Assembly: GCA_034509735.1 (NCBI GenBank)
Contig: JACGWO010000003.1
Coordinates: forward strand, 2,418,001 to 2,482,000
From: Sesamum alatum
Taxonomy: Eukaryota > Streptophyta > Magnoliopsida > Lamiales > Pedaliaceae
DNA length: 64,000 nt
Direction of reading: 5' to 3'
Below the pieces are notes generated by a model, which was given only the letters and a program-made list of their open reading frames with translations, did no database searches and was not told where the DNA came from. Of this stretch, positions 1 to 12,585 are shown piece by piece. Both the position numbers and the translations under genes were made by a program. Numbering within the stretch: position 1 is the first letter of the stretch; the number at the start of each line of letters is the position of its first letter.

Positions 1-426
1 TTGAATTAGGTCCCTTGGCCAAATTTCAATACGACACACACACAGTATTGGCATCGGTCTTTTGTTCAAAGCGGGTTAGTGTTGTTGATGGCCATGCGCT
101 CTTATCTTGATTCTCATGAGATTTTCTAGGGTTAGCCCAAACCCATAGCGACGGCCTCATAGCAACTCTCATTTAGGTGAAACCTCTAAGAGTACGTGTG
201 ACCTATACCCTTTGGAATTCTCGCTTTGGTCTCATTAAGAGTTAAATCCCAACCTAACATCACACTGTTAAGCACTATCACCATAGGGATGGGGAGGAGG
301 CAAATTCCTCATAAAGTAGTGCTAAATGAGTCACGCAGTACAGGTTGTTCCTACCCATTGAACCTTCTTCATGGGGTCTCCAATCACAAAGGTTAGGTTA
401 CTCCTGGAGGTGACTCCCTTGTGGGC
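1..426. other. Non-coding flank downstream of copia-D
   Basis: No reading frame here resembles a protein. In the minus orientation of the neighbouring copia polyprotein this stretch lies just beyond the RNase H stop, where a 3' untranslated region and 3' LTR would be expected. I could not match it to the sequence on the other side of the element (4200-5108), so I do not call an LTR. The window edge may cut it. Confidence 0.4.
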
Positions 427-819
427 TTATGCCCATCCCTCTCGATAGTTAATATACACTCTTTTGGGTAGACATTTGGTCAAATTATCTATCAAATTTT
501 TCTCAAATTTCACAAAATTAAAAGATGCGACATTTCTTTTCAATAATGACTTCACACTCTTACACCTCGCTTGTCGATGTCTAGTCATTTTCTTATTAGA
601 ATGAGTTTGCTTCACAAGATCTATAGTAGCCTTACAATCACAATGTATAGAAACATCTGGTAAAGCTTTATGTATCAATGAGATATCAAGTAATATGTCT
701 CTTAACCATTCAGCGGTTGTACAAGCAGTATCTAGAGTTATTAATTCAGCTTCCATAGTACTTCTGGGTATAACTGTTTGTTTCTTAGAACTCCAAGTTA
801 TAGTTGCTCCACCCATCAT
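427..819 (-). pseudogene. copia-D RNase H
   Basis: This open stretch of 130 codons begins in the RNase H domain with [20 protein letters not shown], in which the catalytic glutamate is retained. [10 protein letters not shown] keeps an aspartate at the next catalytic position. The usual basic KHIDVRYHF-like motif is distorted, suggesting local small insertions or deletions. RNase H would remove RNA from the RNA/DNA hybrid. The ATG at 819 is not a biological start; the domain is the C-terminal end of the polyprotein. Confidence 0.82.
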
Positions 820-2330
820 GAAAACAAATCCACTAGTGGACTTAACCTCAGAGCTATCACTAATCTAATTAGCATCACTATATCCTTCAAGTACATTGGG
901 AAAACCTTTATAGCATAACGAATAGTTTATTCTTCCTCTAAGATATTTAATAATTCTTTCCAAATCATTCCAATAATCTTTGATTGGATTATGAGTATAC
1001 CTACTAAGTCTACCAACAACGTGGGAAATATCTAGTCTAGTCCTGTTAGAAAAATATAACAATGATCCTATAACTTGAGAATATTTTAACTGAGGTACAA
1101 GTTCACCCAAACTTTTTGTTAATGTATTTGAATCAAATAGAGTAGAAACAGACTTATGATCATTATAATTGAATTTCCTCAGAAAATTTTGAATTGCTCC
1201 AGATTGGTTTAAAATTCCTTCTTGAGTTCTACTAACTTTCATACTCAAAATAATATGTGCTTCTCCCAATTCTTTCATTTCAAAACTATTTGATAGATAA
1301 CTTTTAACATTTCCTATAATTTTTAAATTAGACCCGAAAATTAATATGTTATCTACATATAAGCATAGTATCACATACTCACCATTTTCCTCTTTACAAT
1401 ATACACATCTGTCATGCTCATTTGACTTGAATCCATAACATATAATCACCTCATTATTTCTCATGCCATTGTTTAGGAGCTTGTTTCAAACCATATAAGA
1501 TTTTACTAACTTACACACCTTATGTTCTTGTCCTTTAACCTTAAAACCTTCAGGTTGTTCCATTAAATTTTTCATCTAAATTCCCATTTAAAAATGCAGT
1601 CTTAATGTCCATTTGATGAATCATTAGCTTATATATAGATGCTAAAGCCAACAAAGTTCTAATAGTTAAAATTCTAGTAACAGGAGAATAAGTATCAAAA
1701 TAATCTATCCCTTCTTGTTGAATAAATCCTTTCGCTACTAATCTTGTCTTTTATTTATCTATTGATCCATCAACTTTTAACTTTTTCTTAATGATCCATA
1801 TACATCCTATTGGTTTACTACCAAGAGGTAAATCAGATAAAACTCAAGTATTATTTTGAATAATTGAATTGTACTCATCATTTGAGAGCTTCTTTCCAAA
1901 AAGGTGCATCTATGGAAGATATTGCTCCATCATAAGTTTGTGGATCCCCTTCAACTAAAAATGTGATAAAATCATCTTCAAAGTTCTTTTCGACCCTAGG
2001 TCTTTTACTTCTCCTCAATTCCATAGATTCTCCTTGCTTAGTTTCTATCATGACACTACTAGATGATTCAACTCTAGAAGATTCAATTTTTGAAATAGAT
2101 TGCTCACTTTGAATTTTAGTCTTAAAAGGGAAAACATCTTCAAAGTATATAGCATCCCTAGCCTCAATAATTGTATTGTTAGATATTCCACTAACCTTAG
2201 AATTAAACATTAGAAACCTATTTGCATTATTATTTTGCGCGTATCCAATAAAGATAGCATCTATAGTTTTAGGACCTATTATCTTTCTCTTGAATGTAGG
2301 TATAATTACCTTCGCTAGACACCCCCACAC
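820..2330 (-). pseudogene. copia-D reverse transcriptase with linker, active-site variant YVDN
   Basis: 2330-1878 is the linker after integrase, starting MWGC and carrying the basic motif RRSKRPRV and the segment at the start of the reverse transcriptase domain (APFWKEAL). The domain continues with interruptions to 865. In 1464-865 the catalytic loop reads LYVDN instead of the usual YVDD (codons GAT AAC on the minus strand near 1353-1365), so the second metal-binding aspartate is replaced by asparagine. Downstream the conserved SRTRLDIS and YLRG motifs of copia elements are present. Confidence 0.82.
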
Positions 2331-2363
2331 TTTAAGAAAATTTAGTCTAGGAGTCCTGTTTTT

Positions 2364-2961
2364 TCATAGCTCATAAGGTGTTTTAGTATTATCTTTAACT
2401 ATTATGCGATTTAGTGTATAACAAGAAGCTAACATAGCCTCTCCCCACAAATTCTCTGGTGCTCCTGAATTTAACAACATCGCATTAACGATATCCACTA
2501 CGGTCTTATTTTTCGTCTCAGCTACACCATTTGATTGTATTATACCATTATCTTCACAAAATTTTGACAACTCTCTTGAAGAGTATTCTCTCCCTCTGTC
2601 AGGCCTTAGTATTTTAATCCTTTTTTTCTAATTTATTTTCAACTTTATTTTTATAAACCTTAAACTTATTAAAAACATCATCCTTTCCTTTAATAAGATA
2701 AACATAATAGTATTTGAAAAAATCATTTATAGAGGTTACAAAGTATTTATTGCCACCTCTAGTTGGAGACCTATTTGAATCACAAACATCCCTATGGATA
2801 AGATCCAAAATATTTGAATTTCTTTCAACTGACTTATAATGCCTTTTAGCTTGTTTTGCTTGTGCACATATTTCACATTTATGATCAATATTTACTTGAG
2901 ATTTTGGAATTAGACTAAGTTCCATAAGCTTTTTAACCTTTCTATTACTTACATGTCCCAA
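2364..2961 (-). pseudogene. copia-D integrase, frameshifted
   Basis: The first part (2961-2614) starts at a pre-integrase zinc-binding region with CEICAQAK and continues into the catalytic core, with the first acidic residue in HRDVCD. A run of A residues near 2626 shifts the frame. Beyond it the pattern ILRPDRGREY supplies the second catalytic aspartate. 2570-2364 holds QSNGVAETKNKT, where the third catalytic residue, the glutamate, is retained, although the usual N-terminal side of that motif is shortened. Integrase would insert the cDNA; here it cannot be made as one chain. Confidence 0.8.
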
Positions 2962-2999
2962 TCTTTCATGCCATAAAATACTAGATTCAATATTTAGAA

Positions 3000-3725
3000 T
3001 TAATTAGAACTTTCTTTGACTTCGTCTACAATATTTAATTTAAATAATCCATCACTAACAAATCCTTTCCCGATAAAAATATTATTTCTAGTGATTACAA
3101 CTTTATTGGACTGCGTAACTAGTTTATAACCACTTTGCACTAAACAAGATCCACTCACTAAATTCTTCCTAGTGTTGGGTACGTGTCGCACTCCATCAAG
3201 AATCAATATCTTTCCAGAGATCATTTTTAGATCAATACTTCCAATTTTATGAATTTGTGCGGCAGTATTATTTCCTAGTGTCACGCTTTCTCCACATGAT
3301 TTCTAATAGACGGTCCCTCTTCAACCAGCATATTCACTTATCTATGTTGATTCTTAGGTTTAAAGTTGAACTTAGAAGCATTCTTCCCATTTTTCCGAAA
3401 GTAACAAACCCTTGCCACATGATTGGTCCTTCCACATACCTAGCATGCCCTTTCTTCCTTTTCTTTGCCTTTATCATTCCTAGGATTTTGACTTTTAGGT
3501 TGAGTATTATTATGATGATAATCTCTCTTCCAACCCTTTTTATTGTTCTTAAATTGATTACCTCTAGGCTTGAAGTTCTTTTGATTATAATTCCTATTAT
3601 CCTCCACTACATTAACTTACACCTTCATCTCTTCTTGTTTAACATTTATCATATGTTGCTCCTTTATTCTCAATGATTTAAAAGCTTGAGTCAAAGTTAA
3701 AACACCTTGTTGATGTCTTAAACTT
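3000..3725 (-). pseudogene. copia-D nucleocapsid and protease/pre-integrase region, broken
   Basis: Between gag and integrase the minus strand keeps a zinc knuckle of the CX2CX4HX4C type at about 3405-3450. One of its first inter-cysteine codons has become TAG, so the nucleocapsid is interrupted in the motif itself. From 3284 to 3000 an open stretch matches the part following the copia protease (pattern ILDGVRHVPNTRKNLVS, then a glycine-rich segment ending FKLN). A clear protease DTG/DSG active site was not found, so it is mutated or deleted. Confidence 0.75.
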
Positions 3726-4199
3726 CTAGCTAAATGACCAAGATGGTGGAAGTTTATCAATCAAACATGACACTTTATAGTTTTCACTAAATTTTGAACC
3801 ACTTTCTTCCAACGGTCTTAGCAAATCTTGGAATTCATGTATTTGTGCATTAATCGATTTTCCATCAACCATAGTATATTTCATAAACATAGAGGCATTA
3901 AATCTTTGAATTCCATATTCAGTTTCTAATGCATTCCAAAGTTCTTTAGCATTAGTGTATGTATAAAACACATCATAGAGGCTTTCTGATAAAGCACTTA
4001 AAATACGATTATGACAATGGTAATCTACCTCTTCACTAGTATGCCAAGAACTTGGTTCAACCTTATCATCTGTTGCAGAATTAAATCCAAGAACCATTAA
4101 CCAATATCTCATTTGGTTTTGCCATCTTTTAAAATTAACTCCATTAAACTTTTCAGGCTTAACACTATTAGCATATTCAAGAGAAGTCATTATTCTCAA
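3726..4199 (-). pseudogene. copia-D gag (capsid-like) domain
   Basis: About 157 codons are open, starting from an ATG at 4199. The N-terminal part has the copia gag pattern FNGVNFKRWQNQMRYWL, followed by the conserved AKELWNALETEYG segment near residues 85-97 and the LPPSW motif near the end. These match the UBN2/retrotransposon gag family, which forms the virus-like particle shell. The frame ends just after LPPSW, where an intact element would continue into the zinc knuckle. The start is chosen because the typical gag N-terminus follows it directly. Confidence 0.85.
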
Positions 4200-5108
4200 A
4201 AAAAGTTAAGAAATAATTAGTAAAGGCAAAAAAAAGGAGATTTTCACTGTAGGAGTCAAATAATAGCAATATTAATATTCAACAATAAGAGCAATATATA
4301 TAAAGTCTAATTTAACAATGCAATTACTAAATCAAAGAAGAATTCTCGAAATCTTTTGTTCTTTCAGAAAGGACTCAAGATAATGGTTTTGCTACTATAA
4401 GATAATTCTAATGCATAGAATGTGTTCTCTTTGTTTTCTTAAATCTGAAAATGAGAATCAAATATAAACCTTTGGTTGTACAACTATGAATCAAAATTTT
4501 AGATTTAAACAACAAAGTTGATTTGACGTGCAAAGCAATATATCACACTTAACTTCAATATGCAAATTTTAAGTGAAACACATACAATATCAATATGACC
4601 AAATTTATGACAATGATCATAACAATACTGAATAAATATTTCAAAGAAAAATCAAACTGATTTAGAGAGAAATAGAAAAATGTAACTTAGAATCTAACTA
4701 GTTAAAAACTAAGAGATCATGATCTTAGATTGTTGTGGAAAATTTCTAATTTAAAGTTGAAATAGATTTGTGCAAATCAAGATAAATAGTGCATGCAGTA
4801 TATGTATATAAATTTAAACGGCTGGCCTGTAGGAGTCACGTCACTTGACGCTGTCCTAAGATCGTGATAGCCTCCCTTTGTGCAGGTACTGTTGGTTCAC
4901 CACCACTCCAAGATAAAATTCAAAAGGTCACAACCGGTGTCTTCTATTGTGAGCACGTTCACAAGAAGACTAGAGAACTAGACCTTATCAAGTTGCCCCA
5001 AAATATATAGTAAGAAGAATAAGAATGTGAGGTGCAAAGAATAATATTAAGTTGTTGTGTCTACCTAGACCCCTAGGACATCCTATTTTATAGTGTTAGA
5101 ATAGGACA
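4200..5108. other. AT-rich upstream flank of copia-D
   Basis: This stretch lies upstream of copia-D gag and should contain its 5' leader and LTR. I see no protein-like frame, no tRNA-Met primer-binding site and no LTR end that I can pair. A change in composition near 4820 may mark a junction. Nothing further can be supported. Confidence 0.4.
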
Positions 5109-5160
5109 TGTAACACCCAAATATTAAAATAGAAATAATGGTCATTAGTGGGGTGTTACA
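5109..5160. repeat. 52-bp relic with LTR-like inverted ends
   Basis: The stretch starts TGTAACACCC and ends GGGTGTTACA, a perfect 10-bp inverted pair only 52 bp apart overall. Such ends are typical of plant chromovirus-type gypsy LTRs. The flanking five bases (GGACA and AATGG) do not match, so this is not a clean insertion. It could be a heavily deleted solo LTR or a miniature inverted-repeat relic. Confidence 0.4.
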
Positions 5161-5512
5161 AATGGACTTTCTACCTTACAATCTCGACTTAAGTGTCTCA
5201 TTTGTCCACATGTGCCGCAAGGTCATATGGCTAAAAAATTCACTACTGTGGCTCCAAAGCTAACCATTTCTGTGCTAATGCATCCATTTGAGCATATAAT
5301 GCAGTTATTGCATCCACATTATGCATACTGACCACCCTCCTGTCTATTTTTTCATGATCCCACTGGTACATGCTAGATGTTATCTTATCAATAATGTTGT
5401 ACGCTTTCGTTGGTGTCTTCCTCATAATCTTACCACCTGTAGCTACATCAATGGTAGCCCTATTAGCAAGAGTAAAACAGTTATAGAAAGTTTGAACCTA
5501 AGGCCAAACTAG
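5161..5512 (-). pseudogene. Athila-like gag remnant with zinc knuckle
   Basis: On the minus strand, 5425-5243 reads KAYNIIDKITSS followed by a segment ending DAITALYAQMDAL. This is the same arrangement as the gag of the Athila-type element at 51.4 kb (GYNLLEEIA and FTMLNARMDAL). Downstream, at about 5219-5178, the codons give a CCHC zinc knuckle, C-GT-C-GQMR-H-LSRD-C. The rest of the element is missing. It is a second, much more degraded copy of that kind of gag, probably old. Confidence 0.65.
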
Positions 5513-8500
5513 ATATTTCATCATGAGGACATCTCCTAATCCTTTGATAATTTTATGATTTTTAGGAATACCCTTTGACCTGTGTGTACTGGACTCCAGT
5601 TGCATCATTGGCTCCATCTATCGGAATCTTGAGCTAAAAGGCGTGAGAAATGACTAATTGGGACAATGAAGGTAACAACGCCTCTTTGATGAGATCACGT
5701 TTCTTCCTATTGGTGTCAGAACCACTATACCACAACAAGAAAAACTTCTTGGGGACCAAGACATTCCTCCCTCTGTTGTTGAACCACCGGTCTATCCTTC
5801 TGAAACCAAGATGCTCTCCTACGAGCAGCTCAGTAGGATAATCGCTGAGGCTCCTACTCCTATTGCTGACATGGGATCAAGTTATACTTTTCGTCTGCCA
5901 TACTAAAGATTCAGGAGGATGAGGCCTTAGCAGATTGACTCCTACCACATTTATCGCACTACAGTAGGATGAACTTAACCCTGTTGAATGCACCAACAAG
6001 GTGACTACGGACACATGGCAAGCCATCAGCGGTAAGGTGTTAGAGTTTCACTAACAGATGGACAGAGAGGCCCCTCATTTGAAGCAAGGAATTCCATTCA
6101 GTGTGGAGGTGATGGTTGATGAACTCCCAACTTATTTTAGAGCACCACTACACCTATTGATGATAATAAATTATGTGGTTTATTTTTCATTAATTTCCTC
6201 AATTTTCGAAGTTTTTTTGCTTGTTTTTTGTGATCTTTATGGAATTTTAGATGCTTTCTTTAATAAAAAAAAGAATTTGAAAGAAAAGAGTGCATGTTTG
6301 ATGAAAATGAAGTTGAAAAGATATAGAAGCAATTGACCACATCGCAGCTAGGATAAGTACTCATGTCCATTGTTATCAAAAATCTGATTAAAAGAAGCGC
6401 AACAAAATTTTGCTCGTGACCATGGGTTATGAGATGGGTGCAAGGTTAATTAATTTAATGGTCCGGTTGTTGCAGTATTCTTTGGTGCATAAGTTTAATA
6501 CAAAAAAAAAAAAAAAAAAACTATCAAGTGAAATTCTTTATACAAGATTAATTAATTTAATAGTCTTATATTATAACTTAAAGATTTTCTCAATCATAGA
6601 TATGGTGAAAGTTTATTCAAATGATATAAGTACATGGTGTTTATGTAAATTCACCATTATTTGGGTATACTCTTTGAGCTCTATTACCCATTTACTTATT
6701 CATGATATATTTATTTAATTGAATAATTATACAATTATACTAATATAAACTTATTATTGTGATTGTAGATATTATATCTTGAAAAATTATAGTTAAATAA
6801 AATATTTAAAAAATAAATGGATCAAAATGGAGTAAAATAATTTGGAAAAAGAAGATTCTTCTAAATTTAATTTTGGAACCTTGAATTTAGGAGGAAATTA
6901 GAGAGAAGAAAAAAGAAGAGAAGTGATTCTATTAGATTCTTGAATTTTCTTTCCGTGTTTTGTTTTAAGTAATGCTAATTAATAAGATATAAGGTCCAAA
7001 AAGTATTAAAAAAAGCAACGGATAAATTATAGAAGATTAGAACGAGAAATTATACTATTTTAAGTTTTTGGTGAGCATCTTCTTTATTTCTTAATTAACT
7101 ATCGACAAGGATATTATATAAATTTCAAAGATATATTTTAACGATACTTTTTAGAGCTGAAAAAATAAATGTACGCATGATTACAATATCAATAGGTGAT
7201 GTTAAAATTATAGTAAAATAATGAAGTGTATAATTACATCTCCATGATATTTTAAACATAGATTTGGTAGATATATGTATTACACATACTACATATCAAA
7301 CATCAATAGGAATAAAAACAATTATGCGAAAATAACATAGGCATATTTTTTTATCCTCAAGATACATACTATTATATTTGGAAACTTCTAGCTAAAAGAT
7401 CCAATATTTTTCAACACATTAGTAAGATTACTCTTAAGGAAATATTGAAGTTTTATGAAATGGCTGACTGTAAGTAATCATTTCATGATTAGGTTGTCTA
7501 TTCAAGTTCGTGTATGGAATTAAAACATCAAATATGATTTTTTAATTTTTATATATATATATATATGATTTTTCAAACATTAAATTAAAGATACCCGAGG
7601 CTCCTCAATTGGGACGTATATTTGTTTTTTAATCCTTTGGTATATTTTTAAATTATTTAGAAATAATAAAAGTTAAAAGTAATTAACAATTAAAAGTTAC
7701 ACTTTTAACAAATGTTCAAAACAGAATAAAGTGAAAAGAAAATTCATTTATCAATAAGTAGAAAAGAATAGTTTTAATTACAATTATGAACATAAAGAGA
7801 ATCAATAAAGTCTTTTATTTCACGAATATCTAAAAGCCTACTATAAAATTGCCATAAAAATTGTCACTTCCAAAACACTTAAAAAACAATATAACATATA
7901 AGGTAAAAGTTAAAGAGAGAGCCGCTAGAGTGAGTGATCCTCGGGTAACATAAAATTGATAGCACGTTCACAAATTGGATTGATTTTATAGTATCAGATA
8001 AAGTTAATACGTCATTAATGATCAAGTTTAATTAGTTAAATATTTAATTTCATGATGCAATATAGAAGTTGTATAAGAATAGAAAAGACAAGACCCATCG
8101 AACATAAATATGGCAAAAATATATTGAAAAAAAAAAAAGTAAAAGAGTGTAAATTATACATATGACATTGTTCATGAATAACAAGAAGATACGTACTTAT
8201 TAAAAGTGTGATTGTCATCTAAACAATATTACATATATTTCTCATAGTTTCACCAAATTTTAATTGATATATTATTGAAAACTCTACATTAAAAGTTCAT
8301 CTTATATTTCATTATGTTTGTACTTAATTTCTTATATTAGATTGTTTTGATATAGAAAAATGGTAGCAAAGATTATTATTTCAATTATATAATTAGTTAT
8401 AAGTAACGATAGATTAATTCATATTATTGACACACTTAATATTTTTTTGTATAACGTTTACTGGAAATTATATCTTACATCCGAATTTACTTTTACCTTT

Positions 8501-9024
8501 TAATACATTTGAAAGGATCAGTTGTTTTCTCATTAAAGTTTAGGGGAGAAACTCAATAAATTAAATTCATATATGATCAATTTATGACTTATTGATAAAA
8601 CCATGCAAGAAAAATATTCTCTATATAAGTTAAAAATACTTTAATTTAATTCTGCAAAATATATAAAATTTTGTGTAGTAAAATAAGTGCATTTTGGTAA
8701 CATACAATTATTTTTAAACAATTAACAATTATCAAAATGAGATATACTGTCAAGCAATCAAACTTGAGAAGAATCAAAATTTAATATCCAAGTTCAAGTT
8801 AAACTTGTGTGGATCGCAATCCATGACATGTTGAGAAAATATTTCACAAAAGAAAAAAAATAGAGGGAAAAAATATTGGATTATCTAAAGAGAAAGAATA
8901 TAATTGACAATGATCAAAATTGTGACTTGTGAAGATCCTAAAAGAAATAATCTAAAGTTTTAAGAAGGGACGAAGAATGAGGTCATGTGGCAGATAGATT
9001 CGCATTAAAAATTATATCATTTTT
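5513..9024. other. Spacer: retroelement debris, then AT-rich DNA
   Basis: 5513-6060 may contain further degraded retroelement coding sequence (a plus-strand frame rich in P, S and E near 5730-5870), but no domain is recognisable. 6061-9024 is very AT-rich, with a long A run near 6502-6520 and a TA run near 7550-7566, and has no protein-like frame. It is the target sequence into which CACTA-1 inserted. Confidence 0.55.
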
Positions 9025-9038
9025 CACTACAAAAAAAT
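9025..9038 (+). repeat. CACTA-1 left terminal inverted repeat
   Basis: CACTACAAAAAAAT, preceded by TTT at 9022-9024. It matches the reverse complement of 26154-26167 at all 14 positions. Confidence 0.95.
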
Positions 9039-9620
9039 ATGAGTTTTGGAACGGATTTTTTGTAACGGCCAAGACGCCGTTACAATATAAACGGTCATTG
9101 TAACAATCTTGGAACGGAACAAGTAATATGACGTCTTAATCTTGGATAAGAGGAAATTGTATAGTGAACATATGAAAAATCGTTGAAAAAGTCGTTATAA
9201 AATGGTAGTATATGTATAGGCGTTACAAAAATAAAGTGGTTACATTTTGTATCGGCCTTTGAAATTCCGTCTTAATCTTGTAACAGCCAACCGCCATTGT
9301 AATACCTTTTGTTACAATAGCCATAACAAAAAGAAAGCCGTTACAATATTGTAATGACCAGTTAAACGGTCTTCCTATTTTGTAGCAGTTCGGATTAAAT
9401 GTAAGGTTTCTGTTACAACAACTGTAGCACAAAACCGCTACAAAATGTATGTAGCAGGGGCTGATACAAAGACAGTTATAATTCCAACGACTTTTTTTTG
9501 AAAATCCAACCGTTCCAAAGACCGTACCTGAAGTTAATGTATCTAACGGCTATATTCCAATGCTAATATTTCAACGGTTAGTTTGTTGCCACTAAAGCCG
9601 TTACAAAATTCGGTACATAT
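9039..9620. repeat. CACTA-1 left subterminal repeat array
   Basis: Many copies, in both orientations, of a short motif close to GCCGTTACAA / TTGTAACGGC, for example near 9059, 9074, 9280 and 9340. In known CACTA elements such subterminal motifs bind the smaller element protein (TNPA in En/Spm) and bring the ends together. The binding role here is inferred from that family knowledge. Confidence 0.85.
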
Positions 9621-9828
9621 GCTTCTATGTATTATGTTGCATGATGTTTTTAATTTATTTCATTTGTTCTAGTCTTGATTAACCACACACACTCTCAATC
9701 TCTCTTGACCACAATTAGTGCACATACTCTTGTTCGGTTATTGTTGATTTATTGAGTTGCTCTGAATAGGTAACAACTTGAACTATTTTTTTTAAAAGTA
9801 AACATAATTTAATTATTTTTTATTCTAA

Positions 9829-12585
9829 ATGTATGTTTGCGTATATGTAGTTCTCATCATGTTAAAGCAATTGAGAAGATGGATGTATGAGAAGAACCTC
9901 CCAAATAGGGTGGGTCTTACATCGCAGTTTGAGGATGGTGTTAAAACTTTCATAGAGTGGGCTCAATCCCAGTGTCAATATATGGACAGAGATAAGATTA
10001 GGTGTCCGTGTGTGAAGTGCAAAAATGAAAGGTTCAAAACACCTGACGAGGTCAATTTTCACTTATATAGGCGCGGGTTTGTTCCGAAATATTATAATTG
10101 GACTTCTCACGACAAGGAGAGGGTGCAGGAGTACTTTGATGCTGTGACCGCCCCTCCAGCGCAGGAGGAGCAAACCCCATCTACTTAGGAGGAGGGTAGT
10201 TCGCATTGGGGTGATCAACAACAGATGGATTGGGCTCAGATGATGGTTTATGATGCAGCTGGCCGAGTTATTTTTATTCTTACGACGAGGGTGTACCTGG
10301 CGATGGTACGAGGTCATGTCCTACATGGTACGGGGGTAGGCGATATGATTATGTGTCAGGGTTGTCAAACTATTTTTTTGATGTAGTGCACGTTGCCGAC
10401 CAACCATTATGGAGCGGTTGTACCCAATCTCAGTTGGGGGCGGTTGCTAGTTTGGTGAATATCAAGGCTGAGGGCAATTTATCCGAGCGGACATATGATC
10501 GAATGTGCCAGTGGGCTGATGATATAGGGCCCCGCGGTCACACTTTCCCCACTGATTACTACAGTACGAAGAAATTGATTAGAGATTTAGGTTTACCTGT
10601 TGAGAAGATTGATGTGTGTAAAAAGGTTTGCATGTTGTACTGGAAGGACGACATTGATCTAGAGTACTGCAAGTTTTATGGAGAGGCTAGGTACAAGCCG
10701 ACCTAACAGCGAGACCCCCACCGCCAGAAGTCCTTGTATGCCGTTCTTAGGTACTTGCCGCTTACTCCCTGACTGCAAAGGTTGTATGCTTCGACAGCGA
10801 CTGCTGAGCACATGACATGGCATGCCACACATCAGACGGGGGAGGGCTCCATGTGTCATCCATCCGATGCAGAGTCTTGGAGGCATTTCGACTAGACATA
10901 TCCCGACTTTGCATTGGAGCCCCGTAATGTTAGGCTAGGGCTGTGCACAGACGGGTTTGCGCCGCACGGACAGTATGGTAAAACTTACTCATGTTGGCCC
11001 ATTATACTCATACCGTACAATCTCCCGCTGGGAATGTGCATGAAGTCTGAGTACATGTTCCTCACGATGGTGATCCCTGGCCCATCAAATCCGAATCGTC
11101 TGATCGATGTTTATCTGGAGCCGTTGATCAAGGAGCTTTTGCAATTATGGCATATGGGCGTACGGACGCACGACAGTGTACGAACCAAGCATTCATGATG
11201 CGCGCGACATTGATGTGGATCGTGAACGACCTACCTGCTTATGGGATGGTGTCTGAATGGAGTACCGCTGGTATTATGGGGTGTCCAGTTTATATGGATG
11301 ACACATAGGAATTCCATCTGCAGCACGGTAGGAAGGTGTGCTACTTTGACTGCCACGGACAATCTTTACCACTGGACCATCCTTATCGCAGGAACAAGAA
11401 AGCCTTCACTAGAAATTGAGTGGAACGGAAGTTTGCACGCGCGCGGCTGACTTGAGAGTAGATTTACGATTGGGTAGCAGACTTCACTCCTACTGTCGAA
11501 AAACCTATGACACTCCCACCAGGATATGGTTCCATCCACAAGTGGACAAAAAAAAAGCATATTTTGGGATCTTCCATACTGTCAACGCTTCTGATACAGC
11601 ACAACCTTGATGTCATGAACATTGAGAAAAACGTGTTTGAAAATATATTCAACACCGTGATGGATATAAAGGGGAAAACCTAAGACAATCTGAATGCACG
11701 CAAAGACTTGAAAACTATATGCAATCGACCAAAGCTTGAGTTGGACGAACGAAGACCGAACGCGATGCCAAAAGTGGTGTATACCTTGACGAATGAGCAG
11801 AAGAGGAGGATATATGATTGGATTCGTTGTCTGACGTTTCCGGATGGTTATGCATCTAACATTGCCCGTTGTGTCGATTTCACGGAGTTAAGGATGCATA
11901 GCGTGAAGAGCCACGATTGTCACGTATTTATGCAGAAGTTGATCCCAATTACCTTCCATGAGATGCTTCCGGAGCACGTGTGGAATGCATTAACGGAGGT
12001 GAGTTTGCTATTCCAGCACATATGCTCGACTACGCTTGACGTCACCAAACTACAGGAGTTGAAAAAACAGCGTATCCATGATCATGTGTCACCTTGAGAA
12101 AATCTTTCCGCCAGCTTTCTTCGACTCAATGGAGCACCTCATTGTTCACTTGCCATATGAGGCTCGTGTGGGAGGGCCAGTGCAGTATAGGTGGATGTAC
12201 CCATTTGAGAGGTAATTAAAGCTCACGTATTTAATTTGTTGCACTCCCAATTGTCATCCGTATGTTAATAATTAAATATGTTTGCTGAATAGATTCCTTC
12301 ACGGTTTGAAGAAGAAGGTGAATAACAAAGCACACATCGAGGCGTCAATTGTGGAGGCATACATTGTGGAGGAAATCGGGCTATTCAGTTCCCACTACTT
12401 TGAGCCACACGTTCTTTGCAAGCGCAACAGACCCGCTCGAAACGATGATATGACGGCCAACGATGACAACATCCAATGGTCTATTTTCAACTACCCTGGC
12501 CGAACTAGTGGTGCCTAAAAGAATAGATGGCTAAATGGTGCAGAACGACATATAATTGAGATGTATGTGTTGTGCAATTGTGACT
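9829..12585 (+). pseudogene. CACTA-1 TNP2-like transposase, N-terminal and central part
   Basis: The N-terminus (from about 9862) gives WMYEKNLPNR and the cysteine pattern CPCVKCKNE, the transposase-associated zinc-binding domain. From 10353 to about 11650 pieces of the transposase_21 domain follow, including GLCTDGFAPHGQYGKTYSCWP and the MCMKSEYMFLTMVIPGPSNP block, then the DVMNIEKNVFENIFNTV motif near 11610. 11708-12500 matches the DUF4218 region, ending at YPGR and then MYVLCNC near 12560. Stops occur, for example, at 10186, 10704 and 11198, with frameshifts between blocks, so it is a pseudogene. The copia A1 insertion interrupts it. The minus-strand copy at 46.6-49.3 kb confirms the exon order. 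Confidence 0.9.

Larger units (their letters stand above)
427..4199 (-). mobile_element. copia-D: decayed Ty1/copia retrotransposon, internal region
   Basis: Read on the minus strand the order is gag, zinc knuckle, protease/pre-integrase region, integrase, reverse transcriptase, RNase H, which is the Ty1/copia order. The reading frame is broken many times, so the polyprotein cannot be made. No tRNA-Met primer site (TGGTATCAGAGC) is visible upstream of gag, and no matching LTR pair was found by eye, so the outer borders are unknown. Its codons and protein sequence differ clearly from the family-A and family-B copia elements further right, so it is a separate and probably older lineage. Confidence 0.85.

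Noticed and set aside
6058..6718. Frames of about 100 codons in AT-rich spacer
   Set aside because: Low-complexity, K- and L-rich, interrupted by homopolymers; no recognisable domain or promoter.
9025..9620. Periodic inverted motifs considered as a CRISPR-like array
   Set aside because: Spacing and orientation are irregular and the motif is the known type of CACTA subterminal repeat; the DNA is plant nuclear.
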